Shown here piece by piece: positions 7,588 through 9,167 of a stretch of 9,167 nt of DNA. Each line of letters begins with the position of its first letter. Within the stretch, counting starts at the first letter, position 1. The DNA is from Crocinitomicaceae bacterium. Its GTDB lineage: Bacteria > Bacteroidota > Bacteroidia > Flavobacteriales_D > Crocinitomicaceae. A program made the translations under genes and the position numbers. The stretch covers positions 1-9,167 of the forward strand of contig JALWLM010000512.1 of assembly GCA_027084145.1 (NCBI GenBank), in the 5' to 3' direction. The notes below the pieces were generated by a model. It was not told where the DNA came from. It saw only the letters and a program-made list of their open reading frames with translations, and searched no databases.

Positions 7588-8379
7588 ATGGATAAAAGAG
7601 AGAAAAGATACGATAACAAGAAGTATTGGAAGAATAAAAAGAACAAAACAAAAGATTTTATTTTTGGTGTTCGCTCTGTGATTGAAGCTGTAAGAGCCAA
7701 TCGTACGTTGAATAAAATACTCATCCAAAAAGGGATGGACAAAGCACTTTTTTTAGAGCTTAAAGAAGCGTTAAAGGGAAAGGATTTTCCACTTCAATTT
7801 GTTCCTGTAGAAAAATTAGATTCATATACGGAAGAAAATCATCAAGGAGTCATTGCTCTTGTTTCTCCTGTGGAATATTATAAAGTAGAAGAAGTTGTAG
7901 AAGGGTTATTGGAGGAAGGCAAAAAACCATTCATTCTTGCACTTGACAGAATTACGGATACGCGGAATTTTGGAGCCATTGCGCGAACGGCAGAATGTGA
8001 AGGAGTGGATGCCATTTTAATTCCCTCGAAAGGTTCTGCTCAAGTTACTCCTGATGCTATAAAAACATCTGCAGGAGCACTCAATAGGATTAAAGTCTGT
8101 AAAACAGATAATTTTAAAGAATCTTTGTTTTATATACAACAATGTGGACTTCGGTTAGTGGCTTGTACGGAGAAATCAAAGACGCCGCTTTATCAAACGA
8201 ATTTAAGAGGAAGTGTTTGTGTTATTATGGGTTCGGAAGAAGATGGAATAACCTCTGATTTAATTAATTTGGCTGATATATCCTGTAAGATACCTATGAG
8301 AGGAAAGATAGCATCTTTAAATGTTAGTGTAGCAACAGGAATGGTTTTATATGAGAAATTAAGACAAGAGTGTTATTAA
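7588..8379 (+). CDS. rlmB: 23S rRNA (guanosine-2'-O-)-methyltransferase RlmB, SpoU/TrmH (SPOUT) family
   Basis: RlmB uses S-adenosylmethionine to methylate the ribose of a conserved guanosine in the peptidyl-transferase loop of 23S rRNA (G2251 in E. coli). With the ATG at 7588 it has 263 residues. A very basic N-terminal tail (about 1-22, rich in Lys and Arg) precedes the small substrate-binding domain starting FIFGVRSVIEAVRAN (24-38). The SPOUT knotted domain then shows its three motifs: DTRNFGAIARTAE (124-136, with the conserved Asn and Arg), IMGSEEDGI (213-221), and SLNVSVATG (243-251), which forms the trefoil-knot SAM site. The reading frame continues upstream to a TTG at 7570, which would overlap the osmC-like gene by 8 bases; I prefer the ATG, preceded by a purine-rich AAAAGAGAAAA. 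Other SPOUT 2'-O-methyltransferases such as TrmH are possible, but the N-terminal domain favours RlmB. A strong hairpin terminator follows. Confidence 0.94.
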   Translation: MDKREKRYDNKKYWKNKKNKTKDFIFGVRSVIEAVRANRTLNKILIQKGMDKALFLELKEALKGKDFPLQFVPVEKLDSYTEENHQGVIALVSPVEYYKVEEVVEGLLEEGKKPFILALDRITDTRNFGAIARTAECEGVDAILIPSKGSAQVTPDAIKTSAGALNRIKVCKTDNFKESLFYIQQCGLRLVACTEKSKTPLYQTNLRGSVCVIMGSEEDGITSDLINLADISCKIPMRGKIASLNVSVATGMVLYEKLRQECY

Positions 8380-8391
8380 TTTTGAAAAAAT

Positions 8392-8426
8392 AAAAAAGCC
8401 TTTCACATTGTGAAAGGCTTTTTTTT
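8392..8426. terminator. bidirectional intrinsic terminator between rlmB and the outer-membrane protein gene
   Basis: A perfect 9-bp stem (GCCTTTCAC at 8398-8406, GTGAAAGGC at 8410-8418) closes an ATT loop. It is bordered by six A (8392-8397) and eight T (8419-8426), giving a U-tract on both strands. It sits 12 bases after the rlmB stop and 16 bases beyond the stop of the convergent gene, so it can end both transcripts. Confidence 0.92.
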
Positions 8427-8442
8427 AAGTTATGTATAGTAG

Positions 8443-9120
8443 TTAAATTTTAAGTGTTATCCCTAGAGTAAGATATCCAAATCCGGAATACCCTAACTCC
8501 ATAAATCCTGCAAAATTCGGTGTAAAATAATACCTTCCACCCACATAAGATCTAAACAATCCGGCTGTTGATGAATATTTTGCTTCTGAAACTCGTTGCT
8601 CATAATTACCAGTGGTGTAGTTGTAATCATATACTAGATTTTTTTCTTTCCAACTACTGATAAAAGCACCGGCAATAAGTCCCACGTAAAGATCACCTTT
8701 TTCACTTGAGTTTACTTGAAAAATTTCATCAAATAATTTTGAATAGTGAAATTCTCCGACTACTCCGAAAAATGTATATGAATATGTTGATTTATATTTT
8801 TCTATAAGCGTTGTGCTATAAATTGGGTTTTCCCATTTATAATATCTTCCATATCTTCCTGCGGCTAACCCTACACTGATGTAATCATTTATTCCATGTT
8901 GGAAATTTGCCGTAAGTGGAGGCATAGTCATTCCGGAAGAGTAGTTGTTATAATAATAAAAAGCACTTCCATAGGAATATGTAAAAGGAGATATTCCCAC
9001 ACTCAGCATGTTTACCCCTTTGTGATACATTGCATTTGTTTCTCCCGTATTGTCTTGGGCAATACTTGTGTTTGTTATTAGAAGAGGCAATAAAAATAAG
9101 TTAAAAATTAATTTTTTCAT
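8443..9120 (-). CDS. hypothetical secreted protein, probable outer-membrane beta-barrel
   Basis: I do not recognise this 225-residue protein at family level. Residues 1-21 form a clear signal peptide (MKK, a Leu/Ile-rich core, SIA before Q22). The mature part is rich in Tyr, Gly, Ser and Phe, with alternating hydrophobic strands, for example VGLAAGRYGRYYKW (83-96), YTFFGVVGEFHYSK (115-128), LYVGLIAGAF (144-153), FRSYVGGRYYFT (189-200) and a last strand ending YLTLGITLKI. That pattern suits a small outer-membrane barrel of about eight strands, with tyrosine-rich loops such as YYYNNYSSG (55-63). There is no lipobox cysteine and no T9SS tail. The ATG at 9120 begins the signal peptide. The 47 bases upstream within the window show no convincing promoter, which may lie beyond the edge. 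It is convergent with rlmB and has no functional partner in view. Signal peptide and beta-barrel character are inferred from composition; the function is unknown. Confidence 0.75.
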   Translation of the reverse strand: MKKLIFNLFLLPLLITNTSIAQDNTGETNAMYHKGVNMLSVGISPFTYSYGSAFYYYNNYSSGMTMPPLTANFQHGINDYISVGLAAGRYGRYYKWENPIYSTTLIEKYKSTYSYTFFGVVGEFHYSKLFDEIFQVNSSEKGDLYVGLIAGAFISSWKEKNLVYDYNYTTGNYEQRVSEAKYSSTAGLFRSYVGGRYYFTPNFAGFMELGYSGFGYLTLGITLKI

Positions 9121-9167
9121 TTGTTCTAAATTTTATGGTTTTTATTCCAGCTAGTAGGGATATCATA

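Noticed and set aside
7482..7742. Minus-strand open frame with a hydrophobic Phe/Leu-rich stretch, resembling a small membrane protein
   Set aside because: The hydrophobic run is the antisense of the Lys-rich N-terminus of RlmB (AAA/AAG read as TTT/CTT), and it spans the junction of two real genes.
8896..9081. Plus-strand 61-codon open frame opposite the outer-membrane protein gene
   Set aside because: Antisense to the signal-peptide end of a better-supported gene, with no features of its own.

Overview
The window looks like a chromosomal segment of an AT-rich member of the Bacteroidota, most likely Flavobacteriia or a close relative; I cannot name a genus. Four things point there: an S46 dipeptidyl-peptidase, a family concentrated in this phylum; a secreted M43 metalloprotease ending in a type IX secretion (T9SS) sorting domain; starts that lack clear Shine-Dalgarno sequences; and upstream boxes of the form TAnnTTTG, the Bacteroidota -7 promoter element.

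Layout. Bases 80-2218 (+) encode an S46 exopeptidase with the residues expected of a DPP11-type (Asp/Glu-specific) enzyme. It converges on lpdA (2289-3692, -), with a bidirectional terminator between them. Upstream of lpdA on the minus strand lies a large secreted pappalysin-like M43 protease (3820-6009, -) with its own terminator. Lipoyl synthase lipA follows (6204-7076, -). A short divergent region separates lipA from a plus-strand pair: an OsmC/Ohr-type peroxiredoxin-like protein (7170-7577) and the 23S rRNA 2'-O-methyltransferase rlmB (start taken at 7588). A second bidirectional terminator at 8392-8426 separates rlmB from a convergent, unrecognised secreted or outer-membrane beta-rich protein (8443-9120, -).

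How the genes fit together. LipA makes the lipoyl cofactor on E2/H proteins and Lpd re-oxidises that cofactor, so the two are functionally linked although an unrelated protease gene separates them. The S46 and M43 enzymes fit a protein-degrading lifestyle: the M43 enzyme would act as an extracellular or surface endopeptidase and the S46 enzyme as a periplasmic dipeptide-releasing exopeptidase. OsmC and RlmB are housekeeping or stress functions that are probably co-transcribed.

I see no mobile element, CRISPR array, tRNA, rRNA, phage gene, defence island or obvious biosynthetic cluster, and no intergenic stretch reaches 300 bases. I do not see strong evidence for a previously undescribed system. 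The most useful leads are the substrate specificity of the S46 enzyme, a possible cysteine-switch propeptide in the M43 protease, the unknown outer-membrane protein, and the two look-alike terminators.
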